Assembly: GCF_000350225.1 (NCBI RefSeq)
Contig: NW_005179189.1
Span: forward strand, 1 to 64,000
DNA length: 64,000 nt
Source: Chondrus crispus
Taxonomy: Eukaryota; Rhodophyta; Florideophyceae; Gigartinales; Gigartinaceae
Direction: 5' to 3'
Position 1 is the first letter of the stretch, and the number at the start of each line of letters is the position of its first letter. The translations under genes were made by a program, and so were the position numbers. The notes under the pieces are model-generated. The model did no database searches and was not told the DNA's origin. It was given only the letters and a program-made list of their open reading frames with translations. Positions 1 to 9,900 of this stretch are shown here, piece after piece.

Positions 1-30
1 CTGCAGTCAACTACCGGCTAATTTTTCGCC

Positions 31-1298
31 TTGCTAATCCTCACTCTGGCAAAGCGCCACCCCACCAAGATGGCCAGGCCCACCTCGGATCGCTTTGTCA
101 TCAACATGTTTCCACAACCTGTCCAAATGAATCCACAATCTGCCGACAACATCTGGAGCACCATACGCCACGCGATTTCCGAAATTATGATCCGCAACAT
201 TTCTAACCTCTCCTTCGAGCAACTCTACCGTTTTTCCTACAAAATGCTCCTGCACAAGCACGGCGATTTTCTATACAAAGGCCTGCTTGAACTCCTCACA
301 GAGCACTTGCAAGGCGTCGCCGCTCTCATCAGTGACGCAGATTCCGAGGATTTCCCCCCGGGAGATCAGACGTTAGTGGGGCTGTTTTTCCCTCTCCCTG
401 GCAGATGTACGCGACGTCCTCATGTACATGGACAGGCATTATGTCAAGAGCAAGCAAACGAAAACTGTTCATGAGCTGGGCTTGTCCCTCTTTCGCGACG
501 TCGTTATTCTCGAGTCTACTATTCTCCCACGACTCAAGGGCACCTTGCTCGGTATTATCGATGAGGAGAGGAATGGCGAAGCAGTGGATACCCATTTGAT
601 AGGCGCCATCTCGCGTATGCTGACTGAGTTGGGCAACAACGAGCTTGGTAAGTCATTCTGCGTCAATGTCTTTGAGGAAGATTTCCTTGAACGCACGAAG
701 CGCTTTTACGCACGCGAGGCACGTTTGTACTTATCGGAGACAACTTGTTCGGATTACTTGAGAAAGGCCAATATGCGCATCCACGAAGAGCACATGGGCG
801 TTGAATCTTCTGGAACTGCGAACAGATTCTAGGGTTCGCAAGGTGGCAGAGGTTGAGCTCATATCCACGTATATGACCCGTCTTGTCGATATGCAGAACT
901 CCGGGTTGATTTGGATTCTGCGAAACGATAAGATTGCAGATCTGCGACTGACGTACTCTCTGTTCCGTGACATAAAGAAGGGAGATGAAACGCTGCGCAC
1001 GAAGGGAGATGAAACGCTGCGCACGAAGCTAAAAGATGAAGTCTTGGAGCGGGGCACAGACCTTGTACAGGATCCTGAGAACATCAGAGACCACGCTTCG
1101 CTTATCAACGCAATACTTGTTCTCAAGGACAAGTACGACAAGATTATCACTTATGCATTTTACGTGCGTGCGACGGGTTCCTCTGAGGTTGTCACGAACG
1201 CGGCTGGTAGTACAATAATAGGGTTTGTCATGCAGACCATGCAGGAGCAACGTCTGAGAAGCGTGCCTTTTCTTCCAGCGGAAACGAGGCTGCACTGA
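31..1298 (+). pseudogene. Cullin-3-like N-terminal fragment, frame-disrupted
   Basis: Three overlapping frames (31-474, 422-832, 801-1298) together follow the N-terminal half of cullin-3, the scaffold of CUL3-RING E3 ubiquitin ligases. Visible family signatures are an ADNIWSTIRHAISEI start, LSFEQLYRFSYKMLLHKHG, then MYMDR, FRDVV, FLERTKRFYAREA and ELISTYMTRLVDMQNSGL. The frame changes between about 310 and 421 (one-base net shift, or a short intron ending in the pyrimidine-rich run before CAG at about 393) and again near 795 (one extra G in ATGGGCG). The C-terminal cullin homology/neddylation domain that binds RBX1 is absent, so no working ligase can be made. The third frame has no ATG at its start, which supports decay. 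The family call is solid; pseudogene versus sequencing error or introns is less certain. Confidence 0.78.
981..1028 (+). repeat. 24-bp perfect tandem duplication in the cullin fragment
   Basis: Units 981-1004 and 1005-1028 are identical and duplicate eight codons (GDETLRTK) in frame. It looks like replication slippage within the decayed cullin-like sequence. Confidence 0.9.
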
Positions 1299-1306
1299 AT
1301 GCGAGT

Positions 1307-2760
1307 ATGTCGGATTCATCGGTTGCACGTTCGCGCGAAAGCAGGGCGATGACGTTAAGTGAGCGTATGCGAAAGGCTGTGATTCATGGGAAGGGAGTGA
1401 ACAAGGACGTACTGAGTCTTGTTGAAGAGAAAGCAGACGAGGATTGGACACGGAACCCAGATGTGTGGGAAGGCTTCTTCTGGGAGATTCTACACAAGGG
1501 CGTTCATGGGAAGCCCATAGCGGTGAATTAAGGTGTTGACGTGGAGACTGAAGGGACATACAAGGGCGAGTCGTATGTGGAATTCTGCGGCACGGATGCT
1601 ACAGGTCGTCTGGTAGAAAAAGAGAAGCGCCCTGTACCTGGAGGCAAGAAGGACGCCTCCAAGGCTGAAGCAACTGTGACCAGCGCCCCAGACAAAGCCG
1701 GAGACACCATCGAGGTTGACGAGAGAAAGCATTCGAATATTGGAAAGCCCTCTGCACAGCGATGCAAGAAACGGAAGCGAAAAGTAGAAACCTCTTTTGC
1801 TGACTTTCCCGGCCCCAAGTGCCATGTCGGCAATCTCAACATGGAACGCCTTTTGCGTCACATGCCGCGTATGCCGGGAGTGAACCACTCAATGTTCTAC
1901 TTCGGTCACATGTTTACGCGATTTTGTTGGCACACCGAGGATGCCTTTTTGAATTCAGTTTCCTACCTTCGCCGCGGAAGCGCTGACAATATTTGGTACG
2001 CTATACCTCTGAAATACGCCGAGGCCTTCGAGACATATGCTGCCGAGAATGTTTTCAATGATCGGCTGGCCAAGGACTAGCCTTCTGCACAGAGATCTTT
2101 GATGTGCAAGACAACCATCTTTGATCTGAGGGAACTAAAAAGCCGAGGGATTGAATGCCATCGTATTCGGCACAAGCCAGGTTCCTTTGTATTGACAGCA
2201 CCTCGTGCTTATCATGCTGGATTCAACTGTGGTTTCAATATCACCGAGGCTGTGAATTTTGCCAACCCAGGATGGTTCCCAATCGGCCGACAAGCGTCCC
2301 TTTGTGCTCGCCAAGGGGCCTACACTTTGATTGTACCATACGAATACCTCCTGTCTCATGAGGCCAAGTCGCTACGAGATGCGCACCTAACTACTACGAA
2401 CATAGAGAGAATATCGCCAAGCGCAAGGACTGGTGCTCGCATCCTTGCCGGCGAGCTTGGCGCAGTGTTGGAAGAGGTGGAAAGAAGGCTGCGGGAATAC
2501 GCGCAGTCGAGCAACTGTCGGATCGCCATGTTGAATGACGTGGATAGGCTTGTTAAGAACAATCATCTGGGACCCGAGTTTTGACCTGGTGCTGGGATAG
2601 TGTGTTGCATATGTAAGCACGCTTGTCAATTTTACGCTGAGATCTGCGAAAGTTGCCCCGACAACCGTGAGGCACGATGTGTATCTCATTTTGGCCGCAA
2701 GTTTAGTTCTCGCTGCCGACGAGCAGGACACAGGCCTGTGCTGGTCAGGACGCATGATTC
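1307..2760 (+). pseudogene. KDM5/JARID1-type JmjC histone demethylase fragment with three in-frame stops
   Basis: One reading frame runs the whole length and matches the KDM5 H3K4 demethylase core. A segment near 1440-1550 resembles the region before JmjC (FWEIL ... GVDVET). The JmjC domain follows (about 1860-2290), with the Fe(II)-ligand pair HTE at codons 1931-1939 in FCWHTED and the third ligand His at 2213 in PRAYHAGFN. At about 2600-2700 comes a C5HC2-like zinc finger (CCICKHAC ... CESC ... CVSH). The frame is cut by TAA at 1529, TAG at 2078 and TGA at 2582, yet no indel is seen between them. The JmjN, ARID and PHD parts are missing. It starts directly after the cullin fragment, so the two form a mosaic of unrelated gene pieces. 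Inference: a dead fragment with recent nonsense mutations; an unrecognised intron could account for one of the stops. Confidence 0.82.
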
Positions 2761-3131
2761 TGTGCTTCTTGGGGATCATTCCTCTCGCCTGGAAGATGTG
2801 GCTGGCGTACAGTCAAGCACCGAAACTTTTTGCACAGACGCAGAGGTTTTCTTCGGATTTGGGAAACGCCGCTTCGGAGCTCTGGGCTTCGGTTGAAATT
2901 CCAACCAAGCCCGACCCCCTCCGCCACGTCTTCCCCGTCTCCTATCTTTCATCCCCTCATCTTCATCCCCGGTTTCCAAGGCACCTTCCTCTGCCACCGC
3001 TCGCGTCCTCTCTTCCTCGCCCCCGTTACACCTTCTACCTACACTCAGCTGTATCCTACGCATTATCCTCTTTCCCTCCCCTCTCTCTGTAGAATATCCG
3101 TCCTCCACAAGCGCTCCTTCCCCACATTCGC

Positions 3132-4327
3132 ATGTCGGCCACTGCCAACCGCTCCCTACGCGCGGCCCGGTGCATGCACTTTTCACGTATCTACGAGCGA
3201 ACGGTATGGCTTATGTCAGTGCAGTTGGCTATAACTGGCGCCACGACACATCCATTCCGTCCGAGAAGCCCTCTGGCGAAGGAGTTCTTCCGAGGAGATA
3301 ATGACAAGTGCGTTACAGAGGGGTTTAGTTTTGGCGCAGGTGGGTTGCCATCATTGAGGTTGGAGGAATTTTGCTTACATCACATTGGGCGTTTTCTCGT
3401 TTTTATTGCACAGGTGCACCAGCTTACACGTCCCAGGTTACGAAAGAAGGGTGTCACCGTTCTAGAGCGTGTCACTCTGGTCATTTCAGACGAAAGTCAG
3501 GTAAGCTTATTCGTTAATGGGACTAAGTCGGGGCGCATTTATCCTTGTCAACCGAGTATACATTTTCCGTCTTCAACGTCTGTTTTGGGTTGTCTAACGG
3601 GCGCGCGGTTTTCTTTTTTGCGACCTCCCAGCTTGTGCTTTTGAGTTCTTCCTCCCTGAATGAGTTTGATCTTGCAAAGAGATTTCTAAACAACGTCAAC
3701 GTCGCAAATCAATGGGAGGCCGCGGAGATTGAGGCCGCCGAGGCAGAGCGGGACGAGGCCCGACGCGAGCTTGAGGAGCTGACAAAGGGCATGCACGAGG
3801 GGGACGATGAAAAGGGCGATGTTGAGGAAGACGTCTCTCCCGCGAAGGACGACCTGCCGGAATCCCCGCAATTGAAAGACGTGGAGGAGAACGGCAAGGA
3901 TGGTTGTTCTGCTTCTGGTGGGAGCCCAATAAAACGCAAGCTTAGTGAGGCCTTTGGACTACCGAGCAGGAGCGGTCCGAGGCGCATCTGCCGCGAGGTC
4001 GAAGAGGTGGTGGAACATAACGACGGCTATCTGATTACAAGGGTGGTCACGAAAGTATTTGACGACGAGTGTAACGAGTTGCCTGATGACACCCCGGTCA
4101 CGGAAGAGCCGGAAAAGCCTCAGTCTCCATTGAATGCCGCGCAAGCGCTGGGCTTGCGCGGCATTGCGCAGCGCGTCTCTTTGCGCCCGAGCTTGCCGAG
4201 GTGCTCGTCGGAGTGCCGCTGCATGTCTTCGAGCGCCCCGCGCGATGCGGGCGGCGCGCCGCCATCGCCTCGGGCGGCAGCGTCGCCTTGCGCGAGAGCG
4301 CCGACGTGTCCGCACCCCGCTCGCTGA
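3132..4327 (+). CDS. Spliced gene for an acidic nuclear-type protein, weak POLD3-like tail
   Basis: The 3132-3500 frame joins the 3545-4327 frame in phase 0 by removing 3501-3631, which has a GTAAGC donor and a TTTTTGCGACCTCCCAG acceptor. A second possible intron, 3340-3413 (donor GTGGGT, acceptor TTGCACAG), would change the frame of the first exon, so the true start is unresolved. The protein has a basic, hydrophobic stretch (GVTVLERVTLVISDESQ at the splice), then an Ala/Glu/Arg-rich probable coiled coil (EAAEIEAAEAERDEARRELE), a long acidic linker and KRKLSEAFG. It then has EEVVEHNDGYLITRVVTKVF, which resembles the short conserved tail of POLD3/Cdc27, a DNA polymerase delta subunit. That match is weak. 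After about 4135 the composition changes sharply and the frame may switch at a hairpin, so the C-terminus is doubtful. Confidence 0.45.
3501..3631 (+). other. Spliceosomal intron (131 bp)
   Basis: GTAAGC donor after CAG, a T-rich tract and a CCCAG acceptor. Removal joins two open frames in phase 0 at SDESQ/LVLLSS. It is the best-supported intron in the window. Confidence 0.7.
4133..4165. repeat. Perfect 14-bp inverted repeat, 5-base loop
   Basis: Arms 4133-4146 and 4152-4165 are exact reverse complements around GCTGG. The hairpin lies where the acidic gene turns GC-rich and a different frame (ELAEVLVGVPLHVFERP) becomes the more protein-like one. It may be a small insertion or a transcript hairpin. 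Confidence 0.75.
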
Positions 4328-4795
4328 CGCCCTCACATCCCCGACCCGCCTCACATGTGCCCTTCGTCTATCCCGTCCTCCACCTGCACCCCCGGTCAAC
4401 ATACCGACACCCTCACTGTACGTACTGCGGTGGCACTGCGTTAGGTTTACTAGGGGATGCAGATAGTAGAACGATGTAAATGGGAGCGGTTACGAAGCAC
4501 TCCGAGCTCGCATTGCACTGCATTTACATACATATTGGACGCAAAGAGAATAAGTACAGGCCCGAAACGCTGGTTCCAAAACGGGGTTTCCAATGCTGTT
4601 TAGGGTGTCGGATCGGAGGGTAATTCCAGGGTGGCTGGCATGCACATGGAGTGTACAACACTCCGTGTGCATGCAATGTGCACTCATATTGCGCTTTCAT
4701 TGGGCAAGGTGAGTGCGCGTCACGTGCTCTACAGTACATGGCACCAATAAGCAAATTGCCCTCAAATTACGCTCCAAAAACTTTTGATTTTTCTA
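4328..4795. other. Intergenic stretch with one hairpin
   Basis: No supported gene. It contains a 17-bp inverted repeat with one mismatch and a 3-base loop (arms 4638-4654 and 4658-4674) in otherwise unremarkable sequence. Confidence 0.6.
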
Positions 4796-5242
4796 CTAGG
4801 GGGACGGGGACAGTCGATCGTGAGAACGTCTCGTAGAGGTCAGCCTCTCGGGACGTCCTTGGCCGTGCCGCACGGGCAGCACGAGGGGCGAGTCTTCGAC
4901 GAGCACCAGGCACGAGTGCAACTCGCCGACTAGTGCTCGGAGACTCTCCAACGATTGGCTCTCTCGATTGAACCTCCCTTCAAGCCGGGAGCGGAGCTCC
5001 TCCATACAGCGTGAGTAGAAGGCGTCCGTAACGTCTATGCGGAGGGAAGTACGGACTTCCTCAATGTACTTCGCTTTGTGGTCGAACATCGCCGCCGCCT
5101 GTCCTTTGGGGGACTCCAGCGACGGTTCGCGGTCCCGAGGACCTGCGTCGCCGTCGCCAAACGTGGCTGATGGGGCGTACACAGCGGCAGACCTCGGATC
5201 CGCCGATTCAGGGCGGATCGTGGGGGCGTACTCTTGACTCAT
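4796..5242 (-). CDS. Gag-like ORF of a Ty3/gypsy element (partial)
   Basis: A 148-codon ORF on the minus strand starts 76 bases inside the LTR at 5319-5966, where gag is expected. The protein is hydrophilic. A helical middle section (HKAKYIEEVRTSLRIDVTDA, then SRLEGRFNRESQSLESLRAL) could be a capsid or coiled-coil segment. No zinc knuckle is visible and the element is cut off below 4796, so this is a truncated gag or leader ORF. The assignment rests on position and orientation, because the sequence has no diagnostic motif. Confidence 0.4.
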   Translation of the reverse strand: MSQEYAPTIRPESADPRSAAVYAPSATFGDGDAGPRDREPSLESPKGQAAAMFDHKAKYIEEVRTSLRIDVTDAFYSRCMEELRSRLEGRFNRESQSLESLRALVGELHSCLVLVEDSPLVLPVRHGQGRPERLTSTRRSHDRLSPSP

Positions 5243-5318
5243 CTCAACGCGTACAGACGCGGAGGAAGACGAAGTCTTCTCGGATCGATCTCGAGGGACT
5301 TCTAGGTCGAGAGATCAC

Positions 5319-5966
5319 TGTAGCATAAACACTCCCAACGAAGACGGGTGTTTGCACAGTCCTGGAAGACCCGATCGTACGAGAGAAAACGGGGGAAGCA
5401 CAACCAGCAACGGAACCGTGAAGCGGGCCCGGGTAGCGTGGTAGAGCGGGACGGATGAGGACGCGCGCACGCACGGGCCGATTTAAGCCTCGACGCCCCG
5501 GAGCAGCGCTGGGAAACGTACCAGCGCTGACGAACGGAGGAGGATCTAGAATCGCTCGCTTGCTGTCGCGTCCTCTACACGCTTAGTTCCATCTACACGC
5601 GAGCTACAAGGGAACGCTCGTGTAGAATAAGCTGGAAGTCAGACCTATGCGGAAGGTCGTGGACTAGCCCGTGCTTGTCCCCCTTCGCCGCCGCTGGTCC
5701 GATCCCGTGTTTAATATACAAAGTAGCCTATGATAACACTACAATAGTGCAGGTTGGCCTGCAGTGTATCGCTGCCAGCAGTCGAGGCTGGTTGTACACG
5801 TGTGCGCCGCGCATAGTATACGTGGGTACGTGTGGTATCACAGCCAAGATTTGTAATTTTTACAGTACCCGACGCCGCGGGTGTCTTACAGGCGGACGGA
5901 CTACACGTGGGCATTACAGGCCGACGAGTTACTGTATACATTACAGGCCAGAGGTTGTATATGACA
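5319..5966 (-). mobile_element. Ty3/gypsy LTR (copy 1), minus orientation
   Basis: It shares its ordered features with the LTRs at 39243-39880 and 58190-58705: an edge beginning TGT(A/C)GCATAAACAC, a central block GACGCCCCGGAGCAG followed by a hairpin and GGAGG(A/C)GGATC, two adjacent hairpins (about 5748-5763 and 5770-5794), and a far edge ending TATATGACA. Read on the minus strand it starts TGTCATATA. The gag-like ORF lies just inside, making this the 5' LTR of a truncated element. The outer boundary is approximate. No conventional tRNA-3'-end primer site (TGG...) was found next to 5319. Confidence 0.7.
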
Positions 5967-6560
5967 AGGTACAGTAGTAATGGCATAGTACGGTGCATGG
6001 CATAGTAGAGTACAGTAGTACAGTAGAATGGGCAATGTCCAAGACCCTGCGACCTCGCTCATGTAAGCGACGGCGCTGGGCAATGACAGTAAACAGTCAA
6101 GGATCTTTTGGGAACGGATTTCCTTCGAAGGTGCGATACTGCGGGTCAAGACAAGCCTCTGACTTCGGCGATATTGTCGCCATCTGTCTTGGGACGTTTC
6201 CTTGGCTTCTAATGCCTTTAACTCTACTTTCTCCTTTCCTTCGTCGTTGCGACTTCGCAGGCTAAGACTAGCCTCTAGCCTAGGCGTTACTTTGTCACCC
6301 GACGTTTCTATTGTGTTCCATTTTCTCTCTGTCTTTGCGACTATGCGGGCTAAGACTAGCCTCTAGCCCAGGCGTATTACTGTCTCACGACCTATTTTTC
6401 TCTCCCTATATTGTGGCGATTGGCAGGTTGCGGGCTATGACAAGCCCCTAGCCTTTGCGGGACTACTGGCACCTGTCCTTCTCATTCCATCCAGGAATTT
6501 CCGCTACTCGGGGCTCCGCCCGTTTCTGACACTAGCCTCTAGGCCGGGGTTCCCCCTGTT
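5967..6560. repeat. Degenerate ~85-115-bp tandem repeat array with a conserved hairpin core
   Basis: From about 6130 a core like GCGGGCTAAGACTAGCCTCT recurs at 6141, 6257, 6345 and 6430, with a looser copy near 6510-6545; the three best-spaced copies are 85-88 bp apart. Each core is followed by pyrimidine-rich DNA and contains a GGCT...AGCC inverted repeat. Sequence 5967-6130 is TACAGTA-rich with no gene. The array sits among gypsy remnants and may be an internal minisatellite of one of them. Confidence 0.6.
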
Positions 6561-6933
6561 TTGTGTGTTCGTACACAACCCCTTCCCGTGCTGGTCCCAT
6601 TACGGGCCCGCACTTTGACCAGTACGTCGTGCTTATACAGTCGGCCGACGTACTGCCTCCTTGCTCTACCAGCGTCCCGATCTACTGCGGGACACCTCTC
6701 ATTGGATATCACCTCTTCCACGAGCTAGCTCACAGCTGGCCACCGCCACTATACTACAGTATGCACGCTGCAAATACGCGTGGTACACGTTTTCACGTAT
6801 GTGCGTGCGCCCCTGTACACGTGGGGCACACGTGGACGCGCGTGGTAGCACTGTAGAGCTTCGGGCTCTACAGTAGCTGATCCCATGCTGATTTAATCTA
6901 AATTGAAGCCCCCAGTGGATGGGTTATACTACA
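6561..6933 (-). mobile_element. LTR-related segment ending TATACTACA
   Basis: Read on the minus strand this begins TGTAGTATAACCC at 6933, matching the start of the LTR at 39243-39880 (TGTAGTATAACC). A hairpin with a TTCGG loop lies at 6851-6873. It abuts a truncated reverse transcriptase at exactly 6933/6934. The other edge was not found, so the extent is uncertain. Confidence 0.45.
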
Positions 6934-7700
6934 GTCCACGCGGAACCTCATGGTTCTGTCCTTTTTAGGCACGAAAACGACGGGGCTCCCCCACTCAACC
7001 GATTTCGGTTCGATGGCGCCCGGGCGCAGCATGCATTCGATCTACTTCTTCTCTTTCTCGCGCGCGATTGGTCTGGTTCAGTAGGGCGCTTGGTAGATCG
7101 GCCTCGCACCGGGCTTGAGGTCGATGCGATGCCTCGTAGCATCTATCTGACCTAAGCAACCGGACCACATGTCCTTAGACTTGGATATCATGTACATAAT
7201 TTCCGCGCGGACGGTACTGTCCTCTGCACCGATGTGGACGTCTTCTTCCCAAGAACGCTCCTCCGCGTCCGTATCGGTCTGCTCATTGGCGTTAGTGGGA
7301 TTGCCACTGTGGGCGTCGTGCGTGCCGGATTCTTCGCGTCGCGCGTATCCTTCCGCAACGGTCAAGTATTTAAAATTTCCATCGTCCGTAGCGGATCCTT
7401 GACGTTGGGCACTTTCCTCTGTAGTTGCGGAATTAATTCCGCCATCGTTCGTAGTGGATTCTTCGTGTCGAGTGCATTCCTCCGCAGCAGTCGAAGAATT
7501 ATTTGTGTTCCCTCCCCCTTCCTTAGCGTCGGCCTCTCTGGGGGCTGACACGCCAAGTGTCAATATTTGGGTGAGGGATGGCAACGCCAGACCGACAACG
7601 GTATGCTTGGGGACATGGACCGCGCGGTGTCCGAAGTTGCTGACCAACACCGCAAACGGCTCGGCCTGGAAGAGGTCTGTGGGATAACTCCTCTCCGCCT
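6934..7700 (-). pseudogene. Ty3/gypsy pol remnant (protease-RT linker and RT fingers)
   Basis: Reading down the minus strand there is a protease-RT spacer (AVLVSNFGHRAVHVPKHTVV), a Ser/Thr/Glu-rich linker, then the start of reverse transcriptase: MWSGCLGQIDATRHRIDL, PGARPIYQAPY, and in a shifted frame IEPKSVEWGSPVVFVPKKD and MRFRVD. The same motifs occur in the chromovirus at 48.1-47.9 kb, so the family is certain. At least one frameshift separates the two parts, and the palm with its catalytic YLDD is missing because an LTR end abuts at 6933. Dead fragment. Confidence 0.8.
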
Positions 7701-8926
7701 TGGGTTGGGTGAGAGGCGGAGGCCTTGTGGAGGGAGCACGCGACGCGGACGCGCGGCGCGAATAGATCCGGCACGGGCGAACTGGCGAAAAGGGAGAGGC
7801 TCACTGGCCGGTTACGCGCAGTCGCCCCGTGGTGCGTAAACGGGAGCGACCGGTAACGGGTTAGAAGCCAGCGCGCGGATAAACTACCGAACGGTCATAG
7901 ATTAGGCGCCAAACGGACGGGGGCGAGCTTGCCCCAGTTTACTAGTGGGGACGGGTGTCAAGTCTTAACCCCTCAGAGGGACGCCTCGGACACCTGTCCC
8001 AGTACAGTATGTCGTGAACTGAGGGGGAACGGTGGGATCCCCCTCGACAGAGCGCGCTTTCGGGGCCGCGTTGTGTGTGTTGTCGGGAGACCACCCGTAA
8101 GGGACCGGTACGGGGCCGGGCGCGAAGCGCAGTAGGGAATTAGAGGGGTAAAGGGAAATGGAGGACACGCCCAGGAGGGGCGGAGCGGTAGGGACAGGCT
8201 GGCACGCACGCTACAGTAGGGGAGCAGGGGGCGCGCGCGGTAGAGGTAGGTGGGAATCGGGGACGGAGATAGCTCGCGTGGTACCGTCGTGTGACGGGGA
8301 CCGGCGCGAGGCTACGACTCCGATTCCAGAAACTCAGGTTGTAGACCTAAGGCTTCGTGAGGATTTACTTAGGGTCGGACGTCGGCTATATACTAGCCGA
8401 CGTCGGAGCTATAATTAGTTAAACTAAAAATACTAAATTAACACGGCGGCGATGGCCGGAGAAAACCCTCTTGGTTAGGAGGTATGACACCCCTTACACG
8501 TGGGGATTGACACTTGTACACGGGGGCCTTGATGCCCAGTTACACGTGGCGAGAGGTACACGTGTGCTCTGGAGAAGGAGTCGCGCTGGCCGTGGACAGG
8601 TGTCCCGAGCAAAAGATGAGGTGTGCCAGTGCATTACGCATTAGTACAGTACCTGCCGCCTAGTGCGTGCCGGGTACTGTACACAATTAAAAAGCTAGCG
8701 CCATAATTACTACTACCGCACGGACGCTGCTACTACACGTGTGCATTACTGTACACGCGTGTTGCTTACAGACTACTGCACGGACGACACGTGTGCTAAC
8801 GCGCACTGGTCATGACCGGTCGGTACACGCGCGCGCTCCCTACTCGTGGGCACACCCGCCCATGTGTGCACCGTACACGGCCGCACGATTAATAACCTCC
8901 CCGCGCGCGTCCGTTGTTATACTACA
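7701..8926 (-). mobile_element. Gypsy-derived non-coding sequence ending in an LTR terminus
   Basis: No protein match. The block is GC-rich and rich in ACACGTG and TACAGTA motifs like the recognised LTRs, and it ends GTTATACTACA at 8926, the LTR edge seen at 6933 and 39880. It contains a perfect 11-bp inverted repeat with a TATAC loop (8378-8388 and 8394-8404). The opposite LTR edge was not identified. Confidence 0.4.
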
Positions 8927-9240
8927 AGGTCCATGACCCACGGGCCATTAGGAAGAAATTCTTATGCGCCGTTTTCTGGTGGTTTCGCAGGCAAAGCCCC
9001 CAACTGGTGCTGTGACGCGGACCATCTCTTGGGTCATCGGGGGTATCGTGACACCCTTGACCACGCGAATCTCCCGTTACTGTACGTTCGCTGGGAACTG
9101 CGCACGCTGCCGGTCGGTCGAATTTTCCTCCTGCGGGAGCTGTTGCGACGTTCCCCTCCAGGCCATTTTGCATTCTGCGGTCGTGCTTTGAGGGTGCCGC
9201 CAGATTGATAACTTCTGCGCACGCCGATCGTTATACTACA
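8927..9240 (-). mobile_element. Short gypsy fragment between two LTR-type termini
   Basis: Bounded by GTTATACTACA at 8926 and CGTTATACTACA at 9240. The minus strand reads VVKGVTIPPMTQEMVRVTAP in one frame, a pattern typical of the spacer between protease and reverse transcriptase in gypsy elements. No complete domain remains. Confidence 0.4.
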
Positions 9241-9265
9241 GTCATAAAGAGTCGGTGGCGTGCAA

Positions 9266-9900
9266 TTAAATAAATTTGAGAGCAAGACTTTTTTGTCCCA
9301 ATTGAAGGCAATTCGTTTGGTGGTATGTACATTCAGTCCGGCCATGCGAATCACAGTGACGTATATATACGAAACAGCTATCGATTGCTTGGACTGTCTT
9401 GTCATACTGTTCCACATTTAGATGCATGATTTTCGGCTTATCGGTTCTTTTATGAGGTTGAATATTGCTTCGAACACATGTTCCGGTGCCTCCCAAAATA
9501 TCTCCGGCATCCGCGACACGTGCTTCAAGAACAACATCGCGGTCCATCCACCTAGTTAGTGAGGCAAGACGTCCTATTATGACATATGTTGCTAGAAGAA
9601 GAATGACGCTGAATCCGTTTTGCTTGATTGTTCTCTTTTGTGGTGGCCAAGCCAATGCACCTATCGTTCTTATGATATCCTGGTTATAGAATCAGAAATG
9701 TAACAGTACACCTCTGTCCTTCAGACCGTGCACGTTGAACGGAAACGCACTGGAACTGATAAGTCTTCTCTTTGAAAGCAACAGATCGACTTGTTTCTTC
9801 CCTCCCAATGCATTGTAGCAAATTAGCATTGTAAAAATTGTGGACGTAACAGCTGACTGGTCCTTCATCATTTGTCGTCCACTAATAGCCAGAAAACAGC
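9266..9900 (-). pseudogene. Unknown membrane-protein-like fragment, paralogous to 59656-60090
   Basis: Not recognised. The minus-strand ORF 9655-9266 (129 codons) contains a hydrophobic segment FSVILLLATYVIIGRL, followed by a charged stretch and HLNVEQYDKTV. Upstream on the same strand (about 9900-9690) another open stretch reads STIFTMLICYNALGGKKQVD. The segment at 9560-9620 is recognisably homologous in nucleotides and protein to 59850-59905 (FILATFIILGRL), so the two belong to one dispersed family. Either exons of a membrane protein or decayed copies. Confidence 0.35.

Noticed and set aside
1307..2760. Stop-codon reassignment to explain in-frame stops
   Set aside because: All three stop types occur, and the intact genes nearby end normally with TGA or TAG where the proteins should end.
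3959..4402. 147-codon Arg-rich minus-strand ORF
   Set aside because: Antisense shadow of the GC-rich 3' part of the spliced gene.
5243..5318. Conventional tRNA primer-binding site beside LTR copy 1
   Set aside because: No TGG-starting complement of a tRNA 3' end is present next to the LTR edge; the priming mode remains unknown.
6130..6560. Possible CRISPR-like array
   Set aside because: Cores are degenerate, spacing is irregular, there is no cas context and the DNA is eukaryotic.
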